Assembly: GCF_000621485.1 (NCBI RefSeq)
Contig: NZ_JHYF01000003.1
Location: 124,001-188,000 of the forward strand
Length of the DNA: 64,000 bases
Source: Alkaliphilus transvaalensis ATCC 700919
GTDB lineage: Bacteria; Bacillota; Clostridia; Peptostreptococcales; Natronincolaceae
Direction: 5' to 3'
Under the pieces are notes generated by a model. The model was not told the origin of the DNA, ran no database searches, and was given only the letters and a program-made list of their open reading frames with translations. Of the stretch, positions 1 to 8,815 are shown in pieces. Positions within the stretch are counted from its first letter, which is position 1. Every line of letters begins with the position of its first letter. Both the position numbers and the translations under genes were made by a program.

Positions 1-618
1 GGCTGCTTGAGCAATGGTAAAATAACTTTTTACCCCTAAATATTTCATTGCTAAATCATTATCTGCAAACTTAATGTCTGGCATGTAAATGTCTACGACC
101 CCATCCAATAATTTGAGACTATCAGTTAAGTCATAACCATTGGTATTATAAATAATGGGGATATTTAAACCCTTTTGAGCGGCAATAAAAATTGACTCTA
201 CAATTTGAGGTATAATATGGCCGGGGGAGACAAGATTAATGTTATGGCAACCTTTCTTTTGTAAAGATAACATTACTTCTGCCAGCTGTTGATTAGTGAT
301 CTCCTGTCCTTCACCACAATGGCTTATTTCGTAATTTTGACAGAAGACACATTTAAGATTGCAATGAGAAAAAAATATTGTACCTGAGCCATATCGACCT
401 ACCAATTCAGGCTCTTCACCAAAATGGGGGTCAGCCCCCGAAACCACTACTTTCTTTAAGGTTTTACAATAGCCAGGCTCACCACTTAGTCGATTAACTT
501 GACATTGATGGGGACACAATACGCAATTTTCAAGCATCTTGTTTAATTTATGTATTTTACTTTCTAATTGGCCATTGGCTAATAGTTGAAGATATTTTGG
601 TGTTTTCAGCAATTCCAT
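1..618 (-). CDS. Radical-SAM protein related to pyruvate-formate-lyase activating enzymes (3' end outside window)
   Basis: The first 206 residues of a minus-strand gene that runs off the left edge. After the start (MELLKTPKYL) comes a cysteine-rich stretch of the form CVLCPHQC...GYC, and then HCNLKCVFCQNYE, which holds the CxxxCxxC motif that binds the radical-SAM 4Fe-4S cluster. The two cysteine clusters in this order match the COG1313 group, which resembles PflA and whose substrate is generally unknown. The ATG at 618 is preceded by AAGGAG at normal spacing. Protein-activating glycyl-radical chemistry is possible, but no glycyl-radical enzyme is visible nearby. The family call is firm and the function is open. 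Confidence 0.85.
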   Translation of the reverse strand, partial: MELLKTPKYLQLLANGQLESKIHKLNKMLENCVLCPHQCQVNRLSGEPGYCKTLKKVVVSGADPHFGEEPELVGRYGSGTIFFSHCNLKCVFCQNYEISHCGEGQEITNQQLAEVMLSLQKKGCHNINLVSPGHIIPQIVESIFIAAQKGLNIPIIYNTNGYDLTDSLKLLDGVVDIYMPDIKFADNDLAMKYLGVKSYFTIAQAA

Positions 619-802
619 CTACTCCTTATCTTTACTTTACTATATGAAGACAACCCTTATTATATTTCCCTTTTTAATTCATTTAAATATTATGTTTGTC
701 TAGGTTAATTTGCTAAATTTAAATTGACCTTCCGTAATTTTGCTAAATATACTATATCTCTTAGTATAATAAGTAGTACTAGAAGGGTCAGGGTTAATAA
801 AG

Positions 803-848
803 ATATACTTCAAAGTATATTGTAAAATTATGGAATTTATAATATAAT
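803..848 (+). promoter_or_regulatory. Promoter with a palindrome over the -35, upstream of the acetyltransferase
   Basis: TTGTAA (820-825) and TATAAT (843-848) are separated by 17 bp, so this reads as a vegetative promoter for the gene starting at 881. A perfect 8-bp inverted repeat with a 2-bp centre, ATATACTT-CA-AAGTATAT (803-820), ends on the first base of the -35 box. It could be an operator, though it is AT-rich. The rest of 619-880 shows no gene. Confidence 0.45.
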
Positions 849-880
849 ATTAATAATTGAAGCCTGTTAGGAGAGGGAAT

Positions 881-1351
881 ATGGAGAATGAAAAAATAAC
901 AATTGAAAAAGTTTCAAAGGAAAATTATCATATGTTTGATGATATGGTGGCATGGAGAATAAGTGGCGTAGAAAGAAGTGTAGAAGAGAAAAAGTTAAAT
1001 AAACAAACTGTTTTTTCTGATGCTTATATCCAGTTAGGGCAACAGGGCTTTTATGCCTTTGCGGCTAAGGTGGAGGGGCGGTATGTTGGTTGGATTACTA
1101 TGATCCTTACACCTAAAATAGGAAAATGGCACCGGGGAATTGTCTATGTGGATGAGGTATGGACAGCACCAGTCTACCGGAGAAAGGGAGTGGCCTTTGC
1201 CCTTATGCAGAAGGCCTTCGATGTTGCAAATGAGACTAATGCAGTAAAGGTTAGATTATATACTGATAATATACCAGCCCAAAGGCTGTATGAAAAGTGT
1301 GGTTTTAAAGTTACAAATCATGCAGTTTTTATGGAGTCAAATGAAGGGTAA
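881..1351 (+). CDS. GNAT-family N-acetyltransferase
   Basis: A 156-residue GNAT acetyltransferase that would transfer an acetyl group from acetyl-CoA to an amine; the substrate is unknown. The acetyl-CoA binding region is visible as VDEVWTAPVYRRKGVAFALMQ (Q/RxxGxG/A-like loop), followed by the usual C-terminal NIPAQRLYEKCGFK motif. The frame is open upstream to a TTG at 857, but the ATG at 881 has GGAGAGGG just before it and gives a normal-length protein, so it is preferred. A P-loop kinase gene starts 25 bp downstream on the same strand and is probably co-transcribed. Confidence 0.85.
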   Translation: MENEKITIEKVSKENYHMFDDMVAWRISGVERSVEEKKLNKQTVFSDAYIQLGQQGFYAFAAKVEGRYVGWITMILTPKIGKWHRGIVYVDEVWTAPVYRRKGVAFALMQKAFDVANETNAVKVRLYTDNIPAQRLYEKCGFKVTNHAVFMESNEG

Positions 1352-1376
1352 AGCCTTAAGAATAGAGGGTTATGGA

Positions 1377-1880
1377 ATGAATAAGAAATTAATTGTGGTC
1401 AACGGGACAATGGCAGTAGGAAAAACAACCACCTGTCGTTTGCTTAATAGCAAACTTCAAAATTCCGTTTGGTTAGATGGAGATTGGTGTTGGAGGATGA
1501 ATCCATTTGTGGTGAATGATGAAAATAAAAGGATGGTAGAAAATAATATAAGCTATTTATTAAGGAATTTTTTTAGTAATTCTTCTATTGAGTATATCAT
1601 CTTCAATTGGGTTATACATACAGAGGCTATCATGGAAATGGTGTTGGACTGGGTTAAGAATTTCAACTTTGACCTCTATAAGATAACCCTTACTTGTTCT
1701 GAAGATGAACTAAAAGAACGATTGTTAAAAAGACAAGCCCATGAAGAAATGATTAAAAGGAGCATAGAAAGATTAGCTTTATATGAGGACTTAGATACAT
1801 TTAAAATTGATACTACCAATAAAAGAAGTGAAGAAGTAGCAGAGGAAATTATTAAGCTGATAAAGAGAAAGTTCTCGTAA
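1377..1880 (+). CDS. Small P-loop NTPase / nucleotide-kinase-like protein
   Basis: A 167-residue protein beginning MNKKLIVVNGTMAVGKTTTC. GTMAVGKT is a Walker A loop at residues 9-16. The size and the later pattern (LDGDWCW, then LTCSEDELKERLLKR, which could be the LID/arginine region) fit the adenylate-kinase-like or chloramphenicol-phosphotransferase-like AAA kinases. The substrate cannot be told from sequence. The frame runs upstream to 1290 through the acetyltransferase gene, but the ATG at 1377 has AGAGGG about 7 bp upstream and puts the P-loop near the N terminus, as is usual. It is probably in one transcript with the preceding acetyltransferase. Confidence 0.75.
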   Translation: MNKKLIVVNGTMAVGKTTTCRLLNSKLQNSVWLDGDWCWRMNPFVVNDENKRMVENNISYLLRNFFSNSSIEYIIFNWVIHTEAIMEMVLDWVKNFNFDLYKITLTCSEDELKERLLKRQAHEEMIKRSIERLALYEDLDTFKIDTTNKRSEEVAEEIIKLIKRKFS

Positions 1881-1905
1881 TAAAAGCATAAAATACCGAG
1901 AAGGG

Positions 1906-1937
1906 CCTTTCTAACTAGAGAAGGACTTTCTTTTTTT
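1906..1937 (+). terminator. Candidate intrinsic terminator
   Basis: CCTTTCT pairs with AGAGAAGG around an AACT loop with one bulged base. A run of seven T follows shortly after. It lies 25 bp past the kinase stop codon. Confidence 0.4.
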
Positions 1938-2166
1938 ACTCTATGCTTAATTTCGGCAACTATCAGCATAAAAATGGAAGTATAAATTGAAAAGGAAATA
2001 CTACATATTATTGGGCAAGTATAATATCTTATGCTCTGATCTAGATTCAATAATTTATAAATATATGAGGGGTATTGATGCTTACTTGACATGGTTAAAT
2101 TTGACAATTACATGGTTGTGAAGTATGCTTGTATAGGAAGGTTAGAGAAGAGAGGGAATATTAAAT

Positions 2167-2985
2167 ATGAAGAAAAAACTACTTATAATCTTATTTCTTA
2201 TACTGACGATTACTCAAGTTGTAGGGTGTGCTATGCAGACTAATACTAGCAAGAGATTTATTGAAGATAACATAGATTTTATTGAAATAAGTGATGGTAA
2301 AATGAAGAAAGTGATTACAGAATTAGAAGATATTAATAGAATTATAAATCTTCTAAATGAAATGAGATTTAGCAATATAAGTGAAGATATAGAGTATAAT
2401 CCTGTTTATGAGATTAGTATTGTGGATGACAAACGTAATGTAAATTTCATCAGTTTTGTTGGACAAAGAGTTTATTATCAAGAGCAATGGTATGATATAG
2501 ACATAAGTGTAATTAATGAAATAACTACTTATTTTGAAGGACTTAATTACCCAGAGGAACCTATTGAAATTGATTTAGAAAATGTAAATTTACATAGAAG
2601 TAATATGCCAATGGATATAGCAATTTACGGAAGTTGGGTAACTACAGATGATGAAATGCTTACCTTCGATGAAACATACCTATACCAAGGTAGCCATAAA
2701 TTTAAATATGTTATAACCGAAGAGTTAGAAAATGGTTTAATCATTTCAGTCTATGGAATAAGGGGATTTTTGATCAAAGAGAGAAAGCTTTTTAACCTGT
2801 ATCTGATTTTTGATGAGACCAAGAATAATGTTCAGCTAATGAAAACCTTCTATCAAATGGGAAGTACAGATTTAGTTTATAAATACAATATGGTTTTAAA
2901 AGATGAAAATAATAATCTATTAGGAAAGTACCATTCAGCATTTTTTTCAAAGGATGTGTTCGATGAGTACAATCATAGCAAATAA
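2167..2985 (+). CDS. Predicted lipoprotein of unknown function
   Basis: 272 residues. A lipoprotein signal peptide is clear: MKKKLL, a hydrophobic stretch, then VVGC with the lipobox cysteine at about residue 21. The mature part would sit on the outer face of the cytoplasmic membrane. It has a first region (to about residue 125) with the repeated look of a small beta-rich sensor-like domain (ITELEDINRIINLLNEM), and a second region (about 150-272) beginning IYGSWVTTDDEMLTFDE, which resembles the ligand-binding-like modules found in many clostridial lipoproteins. I cannot name the family. It stands alone, with AGAGGG upstream of the ATG and a terminator-like hairpin downstream. Confidence 0.7.
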   Translation: MKKKLLIILFLILTITQVVGCAMQTNTSKRFIEDNIDFIEISDGKMKKVITELEDINRIINLLNEMRFSNISEDIEYNPVYEISIVDDKRNVNFISFVGQRVYYQEQWYDIDISVINEITTYFEGLNYPEEPIEIDLENVNLHRSNMPMDIAIYGSWVTTDDEMLTFDETYLYQGSHKFKYVITEELENGLIISVYGIRGFLIKERKLFNLYLIFDETKNNVQLMKTFYQMGSTDLVYKYNMVLKDENNNLLGKYHSAFFSKDVFDEYNHSK

Positions 2986-3309
2986 TAGCAAATCATAGTA
3001 AATAATATTCCTCTAATGATTATGAGAGGCATATTACTACTACTATTTCATCTAAAGGAACAATGCAAAAGGGTTTTATAGCCCATACTATGTTAGAAGT
3101 CATGAAGGAATATAATCAACAGAGCTAGTCATTACTAGTATTATGATGCCTCCAATAAATTAGGGGCATTTTTAATTTGCAGGAAACCACAAAATGCCCT
3201 AACATAAAAAGGAAAACCACTTTTCCCATCGAAAATATCCCTATAGGTTAATTGAAGTGATACAATGGTATATAAAGTATAAAAAGAGAACAGACGAGGG
3301 GGAATAAGG
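2986..3309. other. Intergenic region with a short reading-frame remnant and the sbcD upstream region
   Basis: Just after the lipoprotein stop there is a repeated 'atagcaaa' stretch and a CCTCT/AGAGG hairpin. Between about 3036 and 3127 an open frame ends GFIAHTMLEVMKEYNQQS and stops. It has no convincing ribosome binding site and may be a gene fragment. A terminator hairpin follows at 3146-3175, and then an AT-rich stretch leads to the sbcD ribosome binding site. Confidence 0.4.
3146..3175 (+). terminator. Intrinsic terminator
   Basis: ATGCCTC (3146-3152) pairs with GGGGCAT (3163-3169), with one G-T pair, and is followed by a T-rich tail. It separates the lipoprotein region from sbcDC. Confidence 0.6.
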
Positions 3310-4476
3310 ATGAAAATATTCCATACCAGCGATTGGCATATAGGAAAATTGGTACACCAAATTCATATGACAGAAGACCAAAGACATATATTAGAGCAGT
3401 TTGTAGAACTAGTAAAGGAAGAAAAACCCGATTGTATCATCATTGCAGGGGATTTATATGATCGTTCAGTACCGCCAGTTGAAGCAGTAGAACTTTTAGA
3501 TGAAGTCTTTTCAAAAATATTAATTGAATTAGAAATACCTATACTGGCTATTGCGGGCAACCATGATAGTCCAGATCGTTTAGGCTTTGCTAATAAAATA
3601 TTGAAAAACAAAGGACTATATATTTCAGGGAAGCTGACAAAGGAACTAGAGGCAATTGTATTAGAAGATGAACATGGTCCTGTAAACTTTTACTTAGTTC
3701 CCTATGCAGACCCAATTATCGTAAGGGATATTACCGAAAATAAAGAAATTCAAGGTCATGACCATGCCATGAAGGTACTGCTAGATGGTATCAAAGGTAA
3801 GATGAATCCTCAAGAAAGACATGTGGTGGTAGCCCATGGTTTTATTACAGGGGCAGAGGCTTTAGAAACCAGTGAATCTGAAAGACCCTTATCTATTGGA
3901 GGGACAGACTATATAGATGCCAATTACTTTAAAGACTTCCACTATACTGCCCTAGGGCATCTCCATAGCCCCCAAAAGGTTGTGTGGGACAAAGTACGAT
4001 ATGCAGGTTCATTAATGAAATATTCTTTTTCAGAGAGTAAACAAAAGAAGTCTATTACTATTGTAGAGATGGATGGTAAGGGAGAAATTGAAGTAAGACA
4101 GGTGTCCCTAACCCCTAAAAGAGATATGAGGAGAGTTATGGGGGAACTAAAGGAGCTACTGCAACCCCATGTTTATGAAAATGCCAATATAGAGGACTAT
4201 TTAATGGTGACCCTAACCGACGAAGGAGAGTTGATTGATGCTATTGGAAAGCTTAGGACGGTTTATCCCAACGTATTAAGGTTAGACCGACATACAACGG
4301 CTCGGAATAAGGAAAATGATAAAATTTCAGCAGGAGAAAACCACCATAAAAGGACTAAACTAGAGCTATTTCAAGAGTTCTATAAAAAAGTGACAGATCA
4401 AGACTGTTGTGAAGCCAAATCTACTATTTTAGCCAAGGTATTAAATCAACTAGAGGCAGCGGAAAGGGGGAAATAA
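3310..4476 (+). CDS. sbcD: Nuclease SbcCD subunit D
   Basis: 388 residues, the Mre11-like nuclease subunit of SbcCD, which cuts hairpins and processes double-strand DNA ends together with the SbcC ATPase. The metallophosphoesterase motifs are all present in order: SDWHIG near residue 7, AGDLYDRS, GNHDSPDR, VAHGFITG and GHLHSPQ. A C-terminal capping region follows. GAGGGGG lies before the ATG. sbcC starts only 3 bp after the stop, so the two subunits should be made from one message. Length and motif order are normal for the family. Confidence 0.95.
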   Translation: MKIFHTSDWHIGKLVHQIHMTEDQRHILEQFVELVKEEKPDCIIIAGDLYDRSVPPVEAVELLDEVFSKILIELEIPILAIAGNHDSPDRLGFANKILKNKGLYISGKLTKELEAIVLEDEHGPVNFYLVPYADPIIVRDITENKEIQGHDHAMKVLLDGIKGKMNPQERHVVVAHGFITGAEALETSESERPLSIGGTDYIDANYFKDFHYTALGHLHSPQKVVWDKVRYAGSLMKYSFSESKQKKSITIVEMDGKGEIEVRQVSLTPKRDMRRVMGELKELLQPHVYENANIEDYLMVTLTDEGELIDAIGKLRTVYPNVLRLDRHTTARNKENDKISAGENHHKRTKLELFQEFYKKVTDQDCCEAKSTILAKVLNQLEAAERGK

Positions 4477-4479
4477 AGG

Positions 4480-7400
4480 ATGAGACCATTAAAACTCACC
4501 ATGACAGCCTTTGGCCCCTATGCAGGACAAGAAGTAATAGATTTTTCTAAACTAGATGGGCGGAACATTTTCTTAATTACAGGCCCAACAGGAGCAGGGA
4601 AAACCACCATATTTGATGGAATTAGTTATGCTATCTATGGGGAAGCCAGTGGACAAGAAAGGGATGGAGAAAACCTTAGAAGTCAGTTTGCCGATTTAGA
4701 TACATTAACCATGGTGGAACTAGAATTCCAACTAAGAGGAAGACATTACTATATTAAGCGAATCCCAAGACAAGAAAAAAGAAGAAGTCGTGGGGAAGGA
4801 ACAACAGAACAAAGTCCAGAGGCAGAGTTAAGAATAGTAGGAGAAGATGACCCTCAAACTGTTACAGGGGTGAGTAATGTAAAGGAGAAAATTAATCAAC
4901 TAATGGGGATTACCAGCGACCAGTTTAGGCAGATTATGATGATTCCCCAAGGGGAATTTCGTAAACTCTTGGTTTCTGATAGTAAAGATCGGGAGAAAAT
5001 TCTTCAAAAAATCTTTGGTACAGAGGGTTTTAAACTTGTTGAGACAAGGCTGAATGAGATGGCGAAAACCATTAGACAGGAAATCGGTACCTTGGTAACT
5101 AGAAGACAGGATACCTTAAAGCGAGTTGAGTTAGAAGACCCTACTGTAATGGAGACCCTTATGGAAGGGAAGGACTTAAACTACATTGAGGTGCTAAAAC
5201 TAATAAAAGAAGAAATCGAAAAGGATGAAGCCCTAAGAACAGAAGTCTCAGAAGCTATCAAAACACAGAACCAAAAGTTAGAGGAAGGCCATAAAAAGAT
5301 ATTAATAGCAGAAGAGAATAATAAAAAAATTGCCCTTAAGGAAGCAATAGAAAAAGAAAAATTATTACTTGAAGCAGAAAAGCCTAAAATAATAGCCCAA
5401 GAGGAAAGATTAAAATTGGCTAGAAGGGCAGAAGGAATAATTCCTTTAGAAGAAAATTACTTAGAGAAACAAATAAGTAGTGGGAAAAAAGAAGAAGAAC
5501 TAAAAATTAAAACAGTTGAACTGGAAGCTGTAGAAACTAGATATGTAAAAGCTGTAGAGAAGTTAGAGATTGAAAAGAAAAAGGAAGCAGAAGGCACCAA
5601 GCTATCTGAAGAGATTACCCTTCTCAAGGGTTTTGAAGAAAAGGTAAGTTCTTTTGAAGTTAAAAAGGAAAGTTTAAAAAAATTAGCTACCTCTCTAAAG
5701 GGAATAGAGAAAAACAAAGAAGAGCAAAAGAAAATAGTCGAAGAGTTAAAGGAAAAAAACAAAGAAATAACAGTAAAGTTGGATCAGAGTCGAAATGTTA
5801 GTACAGAATTGGTCGAAGCTAAAGGTCACTTTGAAAAGGTTTCTCAAATCCACGAAAAGCTTAATAGTCTAGACATAGAAAATGATAAATTAGATAGTTT
5901 AGTTAAAGGCTATAACAACATCAAGAAGCAACATGATGACATTACCCTAAAGTTTCAAGGGGCCAAAAAAGACTATGAAACTTTAATGGAAAACTGGTAT
6001 AGGGGACAAGCTGGGTTATTAGCTCAAGATTTAAAGGAAAATCAGTCCTGTCCTGTTTGTGGCTCTACCCATCACCCCCACCTAGCAACATTAGAAGAAG
6101 GGATTCCTACAGAAGTCACCTTAAAAATAGAAAAAGACAAACTAGAAAAGTTAGATATGAGCTATCAAAAAAGCCAATTAAAGGTGAACGATGCCCTTAG
6201 CGAAGGCAAGGCACAAAAAGCGATTGTAGGGAGAATGAAGGAAGAACTGGAAATACTAATCAAAGTTCCTTTACAGGAGCTAAAGTTTAATGAGTTAAAG
6301 ATCTTTATTAAGGAACAGTTAGCTCTTGTAGCCCTTGATAAAGAAACTATAGAAAAAAGGGTTGCTCTCCTTGAAAAGGAGAAGAAGGAAGTCGAAGCAT
6401 TATCAAAAAAGCAAGAAGAAATAATTAAAGGGCTTGAAGAAGAAGAAAAAAAACTAGAAGAATTAAATAACCTTTATACAGAAGAAATTGGTCAGTATAA
6501 GGGAGAGCATGCTATCGTAGAAGCACTAGAAAAAGAGTTGCCAGAGGAAATAAGAACTCCAGAAAAGTTACAAAGGGCTATTATCATCAAGACAAATAAA
6601 TTGCAAGAAATAAAGGATGCTTTTAAAGAAGCTGAAAAAAAGGTACAGGATTTTAATTTAGAAATCGCAACAAGAAAGTCTCAATTACAGGAAATAGAAA
6701 ACAACTTAAAAGAAATAAAAGAAGCCGTTAACTTATCGAAGGACAAACTGGAAAAAGCCATAGAAACAGCAGGATTTAAAGGGTTAGAAGGCTACCAAAG
6801 GGCAAAACTTGGAGGGGCTGAAATTCAACAACTAGAAAAACTAATTAAGGAATATTATGAGTCCTTAAAGTCTGCATCTGACAGATATCAGGAGGCCGAA
6901 AAGGAAGCTGAAGGTTTAAAACTAGTTGAAGTGAAGGTTTTAGTAGAGGACTATGAAGGAATGAAACTTCAAAAAGAAGCATTAGAGCATAAGAAAACAG
7001 TTCTCCATAGTAAGATTGATAAAAATAGCAATGTTTTAGTTACTATAGAGGCATTGCAAGTAGAGATTGGAGATAAAGAGGAAGAATATAGTCTAGTTGG
7101 GCACTTGGCAGAGGTGGCTAAGGGTAACAATAACGAAAGAATGACCTTTGAAAGATATGTTCTAGCGGCCTTTTTAGATAATATTTTAGAAGCAGCCAAT
7201 ACCCGTCTTGTTAGAATGACAGGGAACCGTTATGAGCTAAGTAGGACTGATGAAAGGGTAAGAAGCAACGCTCAAAGTGGATTAGAGCTAGAGGTTTATG
7301 ATCATTATACTGGTAAGTCTCGACATGTAAAAACCCTATCAGGGGGAGAAGGCTTTAAGGCTTCATTATCACTTGCCTTGGGACTTGCAGACGTTGTCCA

Positions 7401-7629
7401 GTCCTATGCTGGTGGCATTAGTATTGATACCATTTTTATTGATGAAGGTTTCGGTACCCTAGATCCTGAATCTTTAGATAGTGCAGTAGAATCTTTAGTA
7501 GAATTGCAGAAATCTGGCCGACTAGTGGGTATTATATCCCATGTTCCAGAGTTAAAGGAGCGGATTGGGGCTAGATTAGAGATAATTCCAGGTAATAGGG
7601 GGAGTAGAGCAGCCTTTAAAGTCGTATAA
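4480..7629 (+). CDS. sbcC: Nuclease SbcCD subunit C (SMC-like ATPase)
   Basis: 1049 residues, the Rad50-like partner of SbcD. The Walker A loop GPTGAGKT is at residues 35-42. Long coiled coils fill the centre and are interrupted by the zinc-hook CPVC at residues 524-527, where two molecules dimerise around zinc. The C-terminal lobe holds the ABC signature LSGGEGF and the Walker B region TIFIDEGFGTLD, followed by a conserved His in IISHV. All catalytic elements look intact. A strong hairpin 25 bp downstream probably ends the sbcDC transcript. Confidence 0.96.
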   Translation: MRPLKLTMTAFGPYAGQEVIDFSKLDGRNIFLITGPTGAGKTTIFDGISYAIYGEASGQERDGENLRSQFADLDTLTMVELEFQLRGRHYYIKRIPRQEKRRSRGEGTTEQSPEAELRIVGEDDPQTVTGVSNVKEKINQLMGITSDQFRQIMMIPQGEFRKLLVSDSKDREKILQKIFGTEGFKLVETRLNEMAKTIRQEIGTLVTRRQDTLKRVELEDPTVMETLMEGKDLNYIEVLKLIKEEIEKDEALRTEVSEAIKTQNQKLEEGHKKILIAEENNKKIALKEAIEKEKLLLEAEKPKIIAQEERLKLARRAEGIIPLEENYLEKQISSGKKEEELKIKTVELEAVETRYVKAVEKLEIEKKKEAEGTKLSEEITLLKGFEEKVSSFEVKKESLKKLATSLKGIEKNKEEQKKIVEELKEKNKEITVKLDQSRNVSTELVEAKGHFEKVSQIHEKLNSLDIENDKLDSLVKGYNNIKKQHDDITLKFQGAKKDYETLMENWYRGQAGLLAQDLKENQSCPVCGSTHHPHLATLEEGIPTEVTLKIEKDKLEKLDMSYQKSQLKVNDALSEGKAQKAIVGRMKEELEILIKVPLQELKFNELKIFIKEQLALVALDKETIEKRVALLEKEKKEVEALSKKQEEIIKGLEEEEKKLEELNNLYTEEIGQYKGEHAIVEALEKELPEEIRTPEKLQRAIIIKTNKLQEIKDAFKEAEKKVQDFNLEIATRKSQLQEIENNLKEIKEAVNLSKDKLEKAIETAGFKGLEGYQRAKLGGAEIQQLEKLIKEYYESLKSASDRYQEAEKEAEGLKLVEVKVLVEDYEGMKLQKEALEHKKTVLHSKIDKNSNVLVTIEALQVEIGDKEEEYSLVGHLAEVAKGNNNERMTFERYVLAAFLDNILEAANTRLVRMTGNRYELSRTDERVRSNAQSGLELEVYDHYTGKSRHVKTLSGGEGFKASLSLALGLADVVQSYAGGISIDTIFIDEGFGTLDPESLDSAVESLVELQKSGRLVGIISHVPELKERIGARLEIIPGNRGSRAAFKVV

Positions 7630-7654
7630 TAGTTTAAGAGAATTTTTTATATAG

Positions 7655-7684
7655 GCCAATTGGAATTAGTCCGATTGGCTTTAC
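7655..7684 (+). terminator. Hairpin after sbcC, probable terminator
   Basis: GCCAATTGGA (7655-7664) pairs along its whole length with TCCGATTGGC (7670-7679) using one G-T pair, around a 5-base loop. The following T tract is short (TTTA), so termination strength is uncertain. Confidence 0.6.
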
Positions 7685-7730
7685 CCTGTTATGAAGACCT
7701 ATAGATTTATTTTAAATTATTTTATTTTTT

Positions 7731-7758
7731 TTGCAGGGTTATCTAAAAAACCATCGTC
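7731..7758 (+). promoter_or_regulatory. Candidate ECF-type promoter upstream of the sigma factor
   Basis: TTGCAGGG (7731-7738), 16 bp, then CGTC (7755-7758). A CGTC/CGTA-like -10 element spaced about 16 bp from a G-rich -35 is typical of promoters read by ECF sigma factors, many of which control their own operon. The -35 matches no specific published consensus that I can name, so this is an inference. Confidence 0.35.
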
Positions 7759-7785
7759 TTTATAGTTGAATGGGGGAGGTGAGTT

Positions 7786-8358
7786 ATGGAACAAGATGAA
7801 TTATTAATTAAAAGGGCGTCAACGGGGGATCCAATTGCATTTGGCAAAATAGTAGATTCCTATAAAAATTACGTCTTTTCAATTATATTAAACATCACAA
7901 AAAATAAAGAAGAGACTGAAAACATTGCTCAAGAAACCTTCATTAAGGTCTATAACTCCCTTAATAGCTATCAAGGACAAGGTTTTAAAAGTTGGATTGG
8001 GAAAATTGCTGTTCACAAGGCAATAGATTGGAATCGAAAAGTTAAACGGGAAGGAGCTGGCTTTTTGGCATATTGTCAACATCAAGAAATCCATAGCCAA
8101 ATGCTAGAGCCATCACCCGAAGAAAAAATCCTTCAGGGGGAAGATACAAAAAAGCTAAAGATTGTCTTAAATCAATTACCTGAAAGATATCGTGGAGTAC
8201 TTGAAAGCTATTATCTAAACGCTATGAGTTATAAAGAGATTGCTGAGAAAGAAGGAATTAGTGTAAGAACAGTAGAGTCTAGGTTATATAGGGGGAAAAA
8301 CTTACTGCGGGAAGCATGGAAGGAGGCAGACTTAGATGCATCATTACCACCAAGATAA
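7786..8358 (+). CDS. ECF-type RNA polymerase sigma factor
   Basis: 190 residues, in the normal range for extracytoplasmic-function sigma factors. Region 2 is visible as NIAQETFIKVYNSL...FKSWIGKIAVHKAIDWNRK, which covers -10 recognition and melting. Region 4 is visible as LPERYRGVLESYYLNAMSYKEIAEKEGISVRTVESRLYRGK, a helix-turn-helix for -35 recognition. GGGGGAGG precedes the ATG. The gene overlaps the anti-sigma gene by 23 bp, so the pair should be translationally coupled. Two membrane-protein genes follow in the same operon, which suggests an envelope signal. A possible self-recognised promoter lies just upstream. Confidence 0.92.
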   Translation: MEQDELLIKRASTGDPIAFGKIVDSYKNYVFSIILNITKNKEETENIAQETFIKVYNSLNSYQGQGFKSWIGKIAVHKAIDWNRKVKREGAGFLAYCQHQEIHSQMLEPSPEEKILQGEDTKKLKIVLNQLPERYRGVLESYYLNAMSYKEIAEKEGISVRTVESRLYRGKNLLREAWKEADLDASLPPR

Positions 8359-8815
8359 ATGGCAGAAATATATTGATAATGAACTAGAACAGTGGGAAGT
8401 TCAGTTATTGGAAGAGCATCTTTATCAATGTGATGAGTGTATGAATGTCTACTTATCTCTATTAGAGGGAGCTAATCCCTTAGAAGAGATTGAGCCTTCC
8501 TTAGATTTTACAAGCAAAGTTTTCGAAGAATTAAATTTAGAACTACCTTCAACAACAAAAAACGAGCCCTACGATAGAAAGGTCTTATTTAAATACTATG
8601 TTGTTGCTGCATCTATTACGATGGTGCTAATGTATGGTGGTATTTTTGATTTGTTTCTTACAGAAGTACCCCGTGCCACCTCAGAGATGATCAGTTCCAG
8701 TAAACGAGTAGAAGAGATTGTGCCAGCTGGTTGGTCACAGCGAATGTTAGATTCAACTTTTGAAAAATTAGAATTAAGATCATTAAAACAAGGGAGTGAT
8801 GTAGATGAAAACTAA
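8336..8815 (+). CDS. Transmembrane anti-sigma factor with N-terminal zinc-finger-like domain
   Basis: 159 residues. The N terminus carries H28-x3-C32-x2-C35 (EEHLYQCDEC), the HxxxCxxC signature of zf-HC2 anti-sigma domains that hold an ECF sigma factor inactive. A single membrane segment lies at about residues 84-106, and the C-terminal part would be outside the cell. The start at 8336 is inside the sigma gene, with GGAGG upstream at suitable spacing, so expression is coupled. It overlaps the next gene by 11 bp. Partner assignment to the upstream sigma factor rests on this arrangement. Confidence 0.88.
   Translation: MHHYHQDKWQKYIDNELEQWEVQLLEEHLYQCDECMNVYLSLLEGANPLEEIEPSLDFTSKVFEELNLELPSTTKNEPYDRKVLFKYYVVAASITMVLMYGGIFDLFLTEVPRATSEMISSSKRVEEIVPAGWSQRMLDSTFEKLELRSLKQGSDVDEN

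Noticed and set aside
1676-2107. Minus-strand open frame of 143 codons
   Set aside because: Its first part is a shadow of the kinase gene and the rest is AT-rich intergenic sequence; it has no ribosome binding site and a low-complexity serine- and leucine-rich product.
3036-3127. Short frame ending MLEVMKEYNQQS as a gene
   Set aside because: No good start or ribosome binding site and too short to place; mentioned only as a possible remnant.
5457-5762. Minus-strand frames inside sbcC
   Set aside because: Shadows of the lysine- and glutamate-rich coiled coil; products are serine- and phenylalanine-rich, as expected for antisense.
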